Assembly: GCF_019753765.1 (NCBI RefSeq)
Contig: NZ_JAIJZW010000013.1
Coordinates: 20,307 to 75,227 of the forward strand
DNA length: 54,921 nucleotides
Origin: Microbacterium marinilacus
GTDB taxonomy: Bacteria > Actinomycetota > Actinomycetes > Actinomycetales > Microbacteriaceae
Direction: 5' to 3'
Under the pieces are notes generated by a model. That model saw nothing but the letters and a program-made list of their open reading frames with translations. It was not told the origin of the DNA and made no database searches. Below are positions 17,171 through 25,459 of the stretch, in pieces; the stretch's first letter is position 1, and each line of letters opens with the position of its first letter. A program made the position numbers and the translations under genes.

Positions 17171-18409
17171 ATGTCCCAGCCTCCTCCCGTCTCTCCCTGG
17201 CGTCGTATCGCCGAGATGGCGCGCACCGCGCTGCTTATGGGAGCTGGGTGGCTGATCGACACCCTCGGTGTGGTCAACGTGCCGGGGGCCGCCGTCTTCG
17301 ACCGGGCGGGTCAGCCGCAGATCACCGCGCTGGGCATCGCCGCGTGGCTGCTGATCAGTGCGTGCTGGCTCTCCGTGCCCCTCCGGCGGCGTGCACCCTG
17401 GGCGCCGCTCGTCGCGGGAGCAGTGCCGCTGATCGTGGGGTCGACGTACGTGCTCTTCCTCGTCGGGGTCGTCATCGTCACGCGACGTCGGTCGGCCCGG
17501 CCCGGCGTGATCTGGGCGATCGCCGCCGTCGCGCTCTTGATCTTCGTCATCCGCGAGCTGCTCACTCCCTGGGGCGCCGCGTTCGGCCACTTCTTCCTGC
17601 TCGGGGCGGAGGGCACGGTGGACGCCGTCGCCGCCAGCATCGCCTCGCCGGTCATCGCCGTCCTCTCGATCGCCACTGCGCTGGGCGTCTGGCTCTATCA
17701 GCGCACGCGGGGCGAGCGGGACGCCAATCGCGACCGGGCGGATCGGGCCCAGCTGCGGGCCGACGCCCTCGGCGAGCAGGTGGCTCGGCAGGCCGAGCGG
17801 GAGAGGCTCGCGCGCGACATTCACGACGCGCTCTCGCACCGGCTCTCGGCGATCTCCTTGCAGGCCGGTGCCTTCGAGGCGTCCGCGGCGACCGACGAGC
17901 TGCTCGTGAACCGGGCCCGCACGCTGCGCGAGCAGGCGCACGCGTCGCTCGAAGACCTGCGGGGTCTCCTGGGGCAGCTGCGGATGGAGCGCCCGGCAGA
18001 GGACGCGCCGCCGTCGCTGACGTCGATGAAGGCCGTGGGACAGCTGCTGCGGGGACTGCGCGCCGGGGGCACGGCGATCGACGCGTACGTGGTGATCGAC
18101 GACGCCGACCGCGCCAGCGCCGTGCTCGACACCGCGGTGTACCGGATCGTCCAGGAGAGCCTGACGAACGCGATCAAGCACGCGGCCGGTGCGCCGGTCT
18201 CCGTGTATGTCGAGGTGTCGGCCACGACGGGCGCCCGGATCCGCGTGACCAACCCGCTTCGCCCCGGAGCCTCCCTGCCGCCGGGGTCGGGACAGGGCGT
18301 GGTGGGCGTCCGACAGCGCGCCGAAGCCCTGCAGGGAACGGCCTGGATCGGCCCGAGCCAGGGCGCGTTCATCGTGGACGTGACGCTTCCGTGGTCCGAA
18401 CGCGGCTGA
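17171..18409 (+). CDS. NarL-type sensor histidine kinase
   Basis: Membrane sensor kinase of 412 residues. The first 180 residues hold about four to five membrane helices with no large extracellular domain, so it may sense a membrane signal. A coiled linker leads to the HisKA_3 dimerisation helix with the phospho-accepting His at about residue 218 (RLARDIHDALSHRLSAISL), then a HATPase domain with N box VQESLTNAIKHA and G box GQGVVGVRQRAE. ATG 17171 is set by the leaderless promoter. It lies 28 bases before its response regulator, which has its own -10 element in the gap. Confidence 0.94.
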   Translation: MSQPPPVSPWRRIAEMARTALLMGAGWLIDTLGVVNVPGAAVFDRAGQPQITALGIAAWLLISACWLSVPLRRRAPWAPLVAGAVPLIVGSTYVLFLVGVVIVTRRRSARPGVIWAIAAVALLIFVIRELLTPWGAAFGHFFLLGAEGTVDAVAASIASPVIAVLSIATALGVWLYQRTRGERDANRDRADRAQLRADALGEQVARQAERERLARDIHDALSHRLSAISLQAGAFEASAATDELLVNRARTLREQAHASLEDLRGLLGQLRMERPAEDAPPSLTSMKAVGQLLRGLRAGGTAIDAYVVIDDADRASAVLDTAVYRIVQESLTNAIKHAAGAPVSVYVEVSATTGARIRVTNPLRPGASLPPGSGQGVVGVRQRAEALQGTAWIGPSQGAFIVDVTLPWSERG

Positions 18410-18425
18410 TGCGGTCCCTGCTCGT

Positions 18426-18431
18426 TATCCT
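18426..18431 (+). promoter_or_regulatory. -10 element TATCCT of the response regulator gene
   Basis: TATCCT is followed by six bases and GTG 18438, suggesting a second, leaderless promoter in the short gap after the kinase gene. Confidence 0.45.
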
Positions 18432-18437
18432 CGCGAC

Positions 18438-19121
18438 GTGACCATTCTCGAAGCCGTCCGGGCGCACCGCGTCCTCATCGTCGACGACGACGGCATGGCG
18501 CGCGCAGGACTCCGGGGGATCCTCGAGACCGCGTCGGACATCGAGGTCGTGGCGGAGGCCGGCGACGGCGCGGGTGCTGTGGAGGCGGCACGCGCGCACC
18601 GTCCCGACATCGTCCTCATGGATGTGCGGATGCCCGGCATGTCCGGCGCAGAGGCCACGAGCGCCCTTCTCGCCCACGTCGATGCGCGTGTCATCGCGAT
18701 CACGAGCTTCGACAGCGAGGACTACGTGTTCCGGATGATCGAGTCGGGAGCATCGGGATTCCTGTTGAAGGACACGGCTCCGCTCGACATCATCCAGGCC
18801 GTGCGAACGGTCGCCGCCGGCGACAGCGTGGTCTCACCGCGGAGTACGGCGCATCTCGTTCGGCGCTTCGCCGCGACGTCAGGCGATGCAGCACGCCGGC
18901 ATGCCGCGGAGCGGTTCGCGACGCTTACCGCGCGCGAGCGTGACGTCGCCGTCCATGTCGCGGGCGGAGCGACCAACGACGAGATCGCGGCCGCCATGCA
19001 CCTGTCGGTGGCCACGGTCAAGACGCACCTCGATCAGGTCCGTATCAAGCTCGGCGCCCGCAACCGCGCTCTCGTGTGCGTGCTCGTGGAGCGGGCGGGC
19101 TTCGGCCCTCCTGCGCTCTGA
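18438..19121 (+). CDS. LuxR/NarL-type response regulator
   Basis: Two-component regulator of 227 residues from GTG 18438. The receiver domain (about 10-125) has the acidic pocket D16-D18, the phospho-acceptor D62 in DIVLMDVRMPG and the conserved Lys in FLLKD. The DNA-binding LuxR helix-turn-helix spans about 164-212 (LTARERDVAVHVAGGATNDE, then LSVATVKTHLDQVRIKLGA). It is the cognate partner of the upstream HisKA_3 kinase. Its regulon is not evident; the divergent DUF4352 gene is a reasonable candidate. Confidence 0.95.
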   Translation: MTILEAVRAHRVLIVDDDGMARAGLRGILETASDIEVVAEAGDGAGAVEAARAHRPDIVLMDVRMPGMSGAEATSALLAHVDARVIAITSFDSEDYVFRMIESGASGFLLKDTAPLDIIQAVRTVAAGDSVVSPRSTAHLVRRFAATSGDAARRHAAERFATLTARERDVAVHVAGGATNDEIAAAMHLSVATVKTHLDQVRIKLGARNRALVCVLVERAGFGPPAL

Positions 19122-19138
19122 CGACCGCCCGTCCGGGG

Positions 19139-19144
19139 CAGGAT
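19139..19144 (+). promoter_or_regulatory. -10 element CAGGAT of the MFS gene
   Basis: CAGGAT is followed by seven bases and ATG 19152. This would place the transcription start at 19152 and exclude the earlier in-frame ATG at 19143, which lies inside the hexamer. Confidence 0.4.
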
Positions 19145-19151
19145 GGAGGGG

Positions 19152-20318
19152 ATGCGCGAGCCCACACCCGACCGATGGCGGCTGGCCGCGGCGGGCGCCC
19201 AGCTGCTGGGCGTCGCGGTCATGGCGGCGATCTACGCGCCGCAGCCGCTGCTCGCGGCGATCGCGCGGGAGTTCGGCAGGTCGGCCTTCGAGGCGAACCT
19301 GGTGGTGTCGATGACGACGCTCGGCATCGCCGTCGGCGTCTTCCCCGCGGCGTGGCTCGCCGAGCGCGCGGGGCGGGGAGCGGTGATCGCCGCGTCGCTG
19401 GGGGTCGGCGTCGTGCTGACCGCGCTCACGGCGTCCGCGACGGAGTGGCCGGTGCTCGTCGCCTCGCGTCTTCTCGCGGGCGTCGTGCTCAGCGGCGTCC
19501 TCGTCTCCGCCCTCGTGTGGTCGTCCGAGGCGGCGCCGGCGATGCGCCGTCGTCGCGTCGCGGCGATGTACGTCGCCGGCACGACGGCGGGCGGCATGGC
19601 GGGGCGGATCGTCGCGGGCGTCGTCGCGGAGTGGTGGGGCTGGCGCGCGGGGGTCATCGCGGTCGACGCGCTCGTGCTCGCCGCCTCCGTCGGCGGGGTG
19701 CTGGCCGTGGCGGCGATGGTCCGCCGTCGGCGCCGGGCGCCGGAGTCGGGCCCGGTGCCGGTGGTGCGACGCGTCGGCCGGGGCGTGCGGGCGCGGCTGT
19801 TCGTCGTCGCCTTCGCCGGGATGGCGGCGTTCATGGGCGTGTTCAACGCGATCGCGTTCCGTGTGCACGAGCCGCCCTTCTCGCTCGGGCTGGGAGTGAC
19901 GTCGCTGCTGTTCCTCACCTACGCGGCCGGCACGGTCTCGTCGATGCGCACGGGGGCGCTGCTGGACCGGATCGGGGTGCGCACGACCATCCTGCTCGGC
20001 GCCGGGATCATGGCCGCCGGGGCGGTGCTCCTGCTCGTCGAGCACGTCGCGGCGGTCATCGCGGGGCTGCTGGTGCTCGCCGCGGGGTTCTTCATGCTGC
20101 ACACCGGCGCGAGCGCGACGGTGCCCTCCGTCTCGCCCCGGCCGTCGGTCGGACAAGCCTGGTACACGCTGTTCTACTACGCGGGGTCGTCGGCCGGGGC
20201 CCTGCTGCTCGGGTGGGCGTGGGACGTCGCCCGCTGGCCCGCCGTCACGCTCGCCGCCATGCTGCTGGTGGGCGTCGCCGCGCTGGCGACGCTCGGGCTG
20301 CCGCGCCGATCGCGCTGA
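19152..20318 (+). CDS. MFS transporter, YnfM/arabinose-efflux-like
   Basis: Major facilitator of 388 residues with 12 predicted helices. The N-terminal AVMAAIYAPQPLLAAIAREF and the GRSAFEANLVVSMTTLGIAVG segment resemble the YnfM/arabinose-efflux-like branch of inner-membrane exporters, and PSVSPRPSVGQAWYTLFYYAGSSAG near the C-terminus is also typical. The start at 19152 is preferred over 19143 because of the promoter arrangement. Substrate unknown. It is convergent with purD, with a 52-base gap that shows no obvious terminator. Confidence 0.88.
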   Translation: MREPTPDRWRLAAAGAQLLGVAVMAAIYAPQPLLAAIAREFGRSAFEANLVVSMTTLGIAVGVFPAAWLAERAGRGAVIAASLGVGVVLTALTASATEWPVLVASRLLAGVVLSGVLVSALVWSSEAAPAMRRRRVAAMYVAGTTAGGMAGRIVAGVVAEWWGWRAGVIAVDALVLAASVGGVLAVAAMVRRRRRAPESGPVPVVRRVGRGVRARLFVVAFAGMAAFMGVFNAIAFRVHEPPFSLGLGVTSLLFLTYAAGTVSSMRTGALLDRIGVRTTILLGAGIMAAGAVLLLVEHVAAVIAGLLVLAAGFFMLHTGASATVPSVSPRPSVGQAWYTLFYYAGSSAGALLLGWAWDVARWPAVTLAAMLLVGVAALATLGLPRRSR

Positions 20319-20370
20319 TCCCCGCGCGCGACCCGAACTCCGGACCGAAAGAGGGGTAGGCGTCCGCCGG

Positions 20371-21639
20371 CTACTGCGCCACGCGGGCGGCGATGTCCGA
20401 GCGGTGGTGCGAGCCCTCGAGCGAGATGCGGCCGACCGCCTCGTAGGCGCGGTCGCGGGCGGTGGCGAAGTCCGGCGCGGTCGCGACGACGTTCAGCACG
20501 CGGCCGCCCGTGGCGACCAGCCCGTCGTGCGAGGCCGCCGTCGCGGCATGCGCGACGTGCACGCCCGGCACGTCCCCGGCCTCGGCGACGCCGCCGAGCG
20601 GGCGCCCGGTGACGGGCTTCTCCGGATAGCCCTCGCTCGCGAGCACCACCGTGATGGCGACGTCGTCGGAGAACTCCGGCTGCGGCTCGTCCTCGAGCGT
20701 CCCGGCCGCGGCGGCGAGGAGCAGACGCGACAGCGGCGTGACCAGCCGCGGCAGCACGACCTGCGTCTCGGGATCGCCGAAGCGCGCGTTGAACTCGATG
20801 ACGCGTACGCCCGCCGGCGTCAGGATCAGGCCGGCGTAGAGCAGGCCGACGAACGGCGTGCCCTCCTCGTCGAGCCGGCGGATCACCGGCAGCGCGACCG
20901 CGTCCGTGACGTGAGCGACGAACTCCGCTTCCGATCCGAAGTCGTCGGCGAGCCAGGGCAGCGGCGAGTACGCGCCCATGCCGCCGGTGTTCGGTCCCGC
21001 ATCGCCGTCGAGGGCGCGCTTGAAGTCCTGCGCCGGGCTGAGGGCGCGGACGGTGTCGCCGTCGCTCACGAAGAACAGCGACACCTCGGGGCCGGACAGG
21101 AACTCCTCGACCAGGACGGGGCCGCTCGGCAGGTAGGCGGCGGCGTGGGCGAGCGCGGCGTCGCGGTCCTCGGTCACCACGACGCCCTTGCCGGCGGCCA
21201 GGCCGTCGGCCTTCACGACGTACGGGGCGCCGAACTCGTCGAGGGCGGCGGCGACCTCATCCGGCGTGCGCGCGTACGCGGCGCGGCCGGTGGGCACCTC
21301 GGCCGCCGCCATGATGCGCTTCGCGAACGCCTTCGACCCCTCCATCTGCGCGGCCGCGCGGCCGGGGCCGAAGACCGGGATGCCCCGCTCGCGGAGCTCG
21401 TCCGCGACGCCCGCGATGAGCGGCGCCTCGGGGCCGACGACGACGAGGTCGACGGCGCGGTCGAGCGCGAACCCGGCGACGGCGGCCGGATCGAGCATGT
21501 CGAGGTCGACGATCGTCGCGTCGCGGCCGATCCCGGCGTTGCCGGGGGCGGCGAGCAGCTCGTGACCGGCGTCCTCCGACGCGAGGGCGAGGACGATGGC
21601 GTGCTCCCGCGCGCCGGAACCGAGGACGAGGATCTTCAC
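20371..21639 (-). CDS. purD: Phosphoribosylamine-glycine ligase (GARS)
   Basis: Second enzyme of de novo purine synthesis: ATP-dependent joining of glycine to phosphoribosylamine. Protein of 422 residues, full family length. The N domain starts [18 protein letters not shown]; the ATP-grasp domain contains [29 protein letters not shown] and [10 protein letters not shown]; the C-terminal part has [22 protein letters not shown] 21639 lies six bases from a TAGGCT -10 element on the minus strand, so it is leaderless. It is divergent from the sterol-carrier-like gene. Confidence 0.97.
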   Translation of the reverse strand: MKILVLGSGAREHAIVLALASEDAGHELLAAPGNAGIGRDATIVDLDMLDPAAVAGFALDRAVDLVVVGPEAPLIAGVADELRERGIPVFGPGRAAAQMEGSKAFAKRIMAAAEVPTGRAAYARTPDEVAAALDEFGAPYVVKADGLAAGKGVVVTEDRDAALAHAAAYLPSGPVLVEEFLSGPEVSLFFVSDGDTVRALSPAQDFKRALDGDAGPNTGGMGAYSPLPWLADDFGSEAEFVAHVTDAVALPVIRRLDEEGTPFVGLLYAGLILTPAGVRVIEFNARFGDPETQVVLPRLVTPLSRLLLAAAAGTLEDEPQPEFSDDVAITVVLASEGYPEKPVTGRPLGGVAEAGDVPGVHVAHAATAASHDGLVATGGRVLNVVATAPDFATARDRAYEAVGRISLEGSHHRSDIAARVAQ

Positions 21640-21645
21640 CCCGCC

Positions 21646-21651
21646 AGCCTA
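21646..21651 (-). promoter_or_regulatory. -10 element TAGGCT of purD, leaderless
   Basis: On the minus strand TAGGCT is followed by six bases and GTG 21639. No purine riboswitch fits in the short intergenic space. Confidence 0.5.
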
Positions 21652-21712
21652 TCGAGAGGCATTGTCGGCGCACTCTGCGGTCGCACGAGAGGCCGCGACC
21701 CTCGCCGACGCC

Positions 21713-21718
21713 TAACCT
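21713..21718 (+). promoter_or_regulatory. -10 element TAACCT, leaderless promoter
   Basis: TAACCT is followed by seven bases and ATG 21726 of the sterol-carrier-like gene. Confidence 0.5.
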
Positions 21719-21725
21719 GGACCGC

Positions 21726-22097
21726 ATGGCCACCCGCAGGATCGACACCGGTGACGGGCGGGACGCGCTCGCCGCGGTGGCGGCCGCCGTCGCCGCCGAC
21801 GAGCGCCCGGCACGGGGCGTCCACGCGACGGCGGTGCGCTACCTGCTGCAGCTGCTGGCGGAGAAGGCTCCGGGAAACAGCGTCGAGGTGAGGGTGCCGC
21901 CGTTCGGCGCGGCTCAGGTGATCCAGGGGCCGCGTCACACCCGCGGCACGCCTCCCAACGTCGTGGAGATGGATCCGCGGACCTGGATCGAGCTCGCCAC
22001 CGGTGCGATCGGGTGGGACGAGGCCTCCGCCCAGGGCCGCGTGCACGCGTCCGGGGTGCGCGCCGACCTGTCGCCGGTGCTGCCGCTGCGCCCCTGA
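21726..22097 (+). CDS. Sterol carrier (SCP2-like) family protein
   Basis: Protein of 123 residues. It matches the short SCP2-like protein that often lies beside purine genes in actinobacteria: an N-terminal helical part ([20 protein letters not shown]), a central [20 protein letters not shown] and the final [20 protein letters not shown] with [18 protein letters not shown], the SCP2 signature where W and the late GVRADLS help form the lipid pocket. No catalytic residues. It may bind a hydrophobic ligand; its role and any link with purD are unknown. Divergent from purD by 86 bases. Confidence 0.85.
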   Translation: MATRRIDTGDGRDALAAVAAAVAADERPARGVHATAVRYLLQLLAEKAPGNSVEVRVPPFGAAQVIQGPRHTRGTPPNVVEMDPRTWIELATGAIGWDEASAQGRVHASGVRADLSPVLPLRP

Positions 22098-22157
22098 GCG
22101 GGCTTCGATGGAGCGTTCGCGGGGCAGACGCACGACCCGTATTCAGGAAGGGAGTGG

Positions 22158-22163
22158 AAGAAT
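22158..22163 (+). promoter_or_regulatory. -10-like AAGAAT, possible leaderless promoter
   Basis: AAGAAT is followed by seven bases and ATG 22171. It is a weaker match than others in the window. Confidence 0.3.
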
Positions 22164-22170
22164 CGAGGTC

Positions 22171-22500
22171 ATGCCCACGCCCCCCGAGAAGCCCGCCGAA
22201 GAGCTCGTCGCCGAGCAGGCGGCGGTGCGTCGGTCGCCGCGGTACGGGGTGTTCGCCGGTCTCGGCGCTGCCTTGGGCGTGATCGTCGCGATGATCCTCG
22301 CGACGGCATTCGACGGCAGCGGCAACCCCAGCCCGTTCACGGAGGTCGTCTACTCGCCGTCGCAGGCGTTCGGCTTCATCCTGCTGTGGTGCGTGCCCGC
22401 CGGCATCCTGCTCGCGATGATCGTGGCGCTCGTGCTCGAGTGGACCATCGGCCGCCGCACGCGTCGCGTGTCCGTCGTCCACGAGACCCTCGCCGACTGA
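22171..22500 (+). CDS. Small membrane protein, two helices, unknown function
   Basis: Protein of 109 residues. A charged N-terminus (PPEKPAEELVAEQAAVRRSP) precedes two membrane helices (about 27-47 and 68-92), and the protein ends in a basic cytoplasmic tail (GRRTRRVSVVHETLAD). Helices are separated by a short segment SGNPSPFTEVVYSPSQAFGF. It looks like a family conserved among actinobacteria, sometimes labelled as a transporter fragment, but nothing here supports a transport role. It lies between the sterol-carrier-like gene and the AraC regulator, all on the same strand. Confidence 0.75.
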   Translation: MPTPPEKPAEELVAEQAAVRRSPRYGVFAGLGAALGVIVAMILATAFDGSGNPSPFTEVVYSPSQAFGFILLWCVPAGILLAMIVALVLEWTIGRRTRRVSVVHETLAD

Positions 22501-22532
22501 CGCGGGACGATCCGTTGCGGCACCGCTGACGA

Positions 22533-22544
22533 CCGCTCGAGCGG
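22533..22544. promoter_or_regulatory. 12-bp palindrome over the -35 region of the AraC gene
   Basis: CCGCTCGAGCGG is a perfect palindrome placed where the -35 box should be for the -10 at 22557. It could be an operator for self-control of the AraC gene; no second copy was seen. Confidence 0.3.
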
Positions 22545-22556
22545 ATCGCGGAGTCC

Positions 22557-22562
22557 TACACT
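22557..22562 (+). promoter_or_regulatory. -10 element TACACT of the AraC gene, leaderless
   Basis: TACACT is followed by seven bases and ATG 22570. Confidence 0.5.
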
Positions 22563-22569
22563 CTGGGGC

Positions 22570-23415
22570 ATGACCCCCGGCACGAACGACGGCCTCGGTC
22601 TCGGCGCGTGGCGCAGGGAGCCGAAGACGCTCACGCTGCGGGCCGTCGACGTGCCGGACGACGCGCCGACGCCGTTCGTGATCTTCGCGGAGTCGGATGT
22701 CACGAGCGTGCCGCTCGAGTGGGAGCCGCACGCGCATCCGATGCACGAGCTCGTCTGGGTGCGGGGCGGCACGCTGACCGCCCGCGTGGACGACAGGATC
22801 TTCACCGTCCCGGAGGGGCGAGGTCTCTGGCACCCGGCCGGCACGGTGCACGCGGGGCGCCTCACCGCGGGCGTCGAGCTGCACGACGCGTTCTTCGCGC
22901 CGGAGCGGACGCCGTTCACGAGCGCCGACTCGGCGGTGATCGAGATGACGCCGGTGCTGGAGTCGCTGCTCGGCCATCTCGCGCGGCGAGACCTCGACGA
23001 CGATGCAAGGGCGCGCGCAGAGGCCGTCGTGTTCGACGTGCTCCGCCCCGCCGACGCGTCGCTCGCGCTGCCCATGCCGGCCGACGACAGGATCGACGCC
23101 ATCGTCGCGGAGCTGCTGGACGATCCGGCCGACTCGCGGTCGCTCGAGGAGTGGTCGCACGTGGTGGGCATCAGCGGACGGACGGTCGCCCGCGCGTTCC
23201 GGGAGGCCACCGGCCTGTCGTTCGCGCAGTGGCGTCAGTCGTTGCGGATCCACCGGGCCGTCTCCCTGCTCTCGGAGGGGTGGGAGGTGCAGGACGTCGC
23301 GGCGCAGGTGGGCTATCGGCAGCCGAGCACCTTCATCGACGCCTTCCGGCGGGTGATGGGCACGACGCCGGGTGCCTTCGTCGCGCTGATGGCGGGCACC
23401 CACTCGGGTGTCTGA
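22570..23415 (+). CDS. AraC family transcriptional regulator with cupin sensor domain
   Basis: Protein of 281 residues. The N-terminal half is an AraC-type cupin: EPHAHPMHELVWVRGGTLTA and GLWHPAGTVHAGRL contain the His residues of the small-molecule pocket. The C-terminal domain (about 175-275) has two helix-turn-helices, ISGRTVARAFREATGLSFAQ and DVAAQVGYRQPSTFIDAFRR, followed by the standard GTTPGAF ending. It directly precedes an iron-box-controlled siderophore uptake operon on the same strand, so it probably activates that operon when the siderophore is present, as YbtA- or PchR-type regulators do (inference). Confidence 0.93.
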   Translation: MTPGTNDGLGLGAWRREPKTLTLRAVDVPDDAPTPFVIFAESDVTSVPLEWEPHAHPMHELVWVRGGTLTARVDDRIFTVPEGRGLWHPAGTVHAGRLTAGVELHDAFFAPERTPFTSADSAVIEMTPVLESLLGHLARRDLDDDARARAEAVVFDVLRPADASLALPMPADDRIDAIVAELLDDPADSRSLEEWSHVVGISGRTVARAFREATGLSFAQWRQSLRIHRAVSLLSEGWEVQDVAAQVGYRQPSTFIDAFRRVMGTTPGAFVALMAGTHSGV

Positions 23416-23477
23416 TAATCCGTACTGACTGTCCACGACTCCTGATTGCGGTCAATCCGCGGGAATCGTAGTCTGCC

Positions 23478-23496
23478 TGAGGCAAGGCGATCCTTA
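23478..23496 (+). promoter_or_regulatory. Iron box (DtxR/IdeR-type operator) of the siderophore operon
   Basis: TGAGGCAAGGCGATCCTTA matches 13 of 19 positions of the DtxR/IdeR consensus TTAGGTTAGSCTAACCTAA, including the outer AGG/CCT arms. It lies 45 bases before the start of a siderophore ABC operon, the expected place for iron-dependent repression. Confidence 0.65.
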
Positions 23497-23540
23497 CCTG
23501 CTGCGCCGATGTCAGCACCGAGGTCAGCGGAGGGAACGCG

Positions 23541-24397
<857 letters not shown>

Positions 24398-24401
<4 letters not shown>

Positions 24402-25459
24402 TCCGCTTCCGTCGTCTCGCGGCCGTCACCGCGACGATCGCCGCCATCGGCCTCACCGCCACCGCCTGCGGCACCACCCAGGTCGATGCCGCCGCCCCTA
24501 CGGACGCCGCCGGCGGCACGTCCGAGGCCTGCGCCGCGGACACGACGGCGACGTCGACCGAGCCGGTGACCATCGTCGACGGCGTCGGCCGCACGGTCGA
24601 GCTCGACAAGCCCGCCGAGCGCGTCGCCGTGTTGGAGTGGCAGCAGATGGAGGACACGCTGACGCTGTGCATCAGCCCCGTCGCCGTCTCGGACGTCGAC
24701 GGCTACAGCACCTACGTCAGCGCCGAGACCCTTCCGGAGGACGTCGTCGACGTGGGCGACCGCGGCGAGCCCGATCTCGACGCGCTCTACGGTGCCGAGC
24801 CCGACCTCATCGTCGTCGAGGCGTACTCGGCCGACGACGAGCTGATCGCCCAGCTCGAGAAGGGCGACGTGCCCGTGCTCGCCACCGTCGGGGCGGACGC
24901 CTCCGGTCAGATCGAGAACATGAAGGGCGTGTTCTCGATGATCGCCGAGGCGACGGGGCGCACCGAGCGTGCCGAGCAGGTGCTCGCCGACTTCGACGCG
25001 CACCTGGCCGAGGCGAAGGAGAAGGTCTCGAGCGTCGATCTGCCGACGAACGACTTCGTGTTCTTCGACGGGTGGATCCAGAGCGGCAACGTCGTCATCC
25101 GTCCCTACGGCACCGGCGCGCTGTTCACGGAGCTCGGCGAGCAGCTCGGCCTGAGCGGCGCCTGGACCGACGAGATCGACGCCGCGTACGGCGACGGCGG
25201 CGTCGACCCGTCCTACGGCCTCGCGCTCACCGACATCGAGGGACTCACGGCGGTGGGCGACGCGAACCTGATCTACGCCGAGGGCGACCCCGCGGACAGC
25301 TACGTCGTCGAGCTCGAGAAGAGTCCGATCTGGACGTCGCTGCCGGCGGTCGAGGACGGCCGTGCCTTCGCGTTCCCCGGCGGCATCTGGGGCGCCGGCG
25401 GACCCCTGTCCAACGAGCAGGCCATCGACGCGTTCGTCGAGATCCTGACCGCGGAGTGA
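24398..25459 (+). CDS. Iron-siderophore ABC transporter substrate-binding lipoprotein
   Basis: Extracellular binding protein of 353 residues from ATG 24398, overlapping the ATPase stop (ATGA). The signal peptide ends near LTATACGTT; the Cys at about residue 24 would be lipidated, although the residue at -3 is Ala rather than Leu. The body is a class III binding fold: GRTVELDKPAERVAVLEWQQ, PDLDALYGAEPDLIVVEAYS, a long linking helix, and FAFPGGIWGAGGPLSNEQAI near the end. It resembles FecB/FepB-type proteins (iron citrate or hydroxamate or catecholate siderophores); the ligand cannot be told. It hands over to the fused permease encoded next. Confidence 0.94.

Noticed and set aside
21709..21720. 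Iron-box half-site CCTAACCT before the sterol-carrier-like gene
   Set aside because: No second half-site; the bases are better explained as the -10 element of a leaderless promoter.
22533..22544. Palindrome CCGCTCGAGCGG as a terminator of the preceding small membrane protein gene
   Set aside because: Has no loop and lies over the -35 position of the next promoter, so an operator reading fits better.
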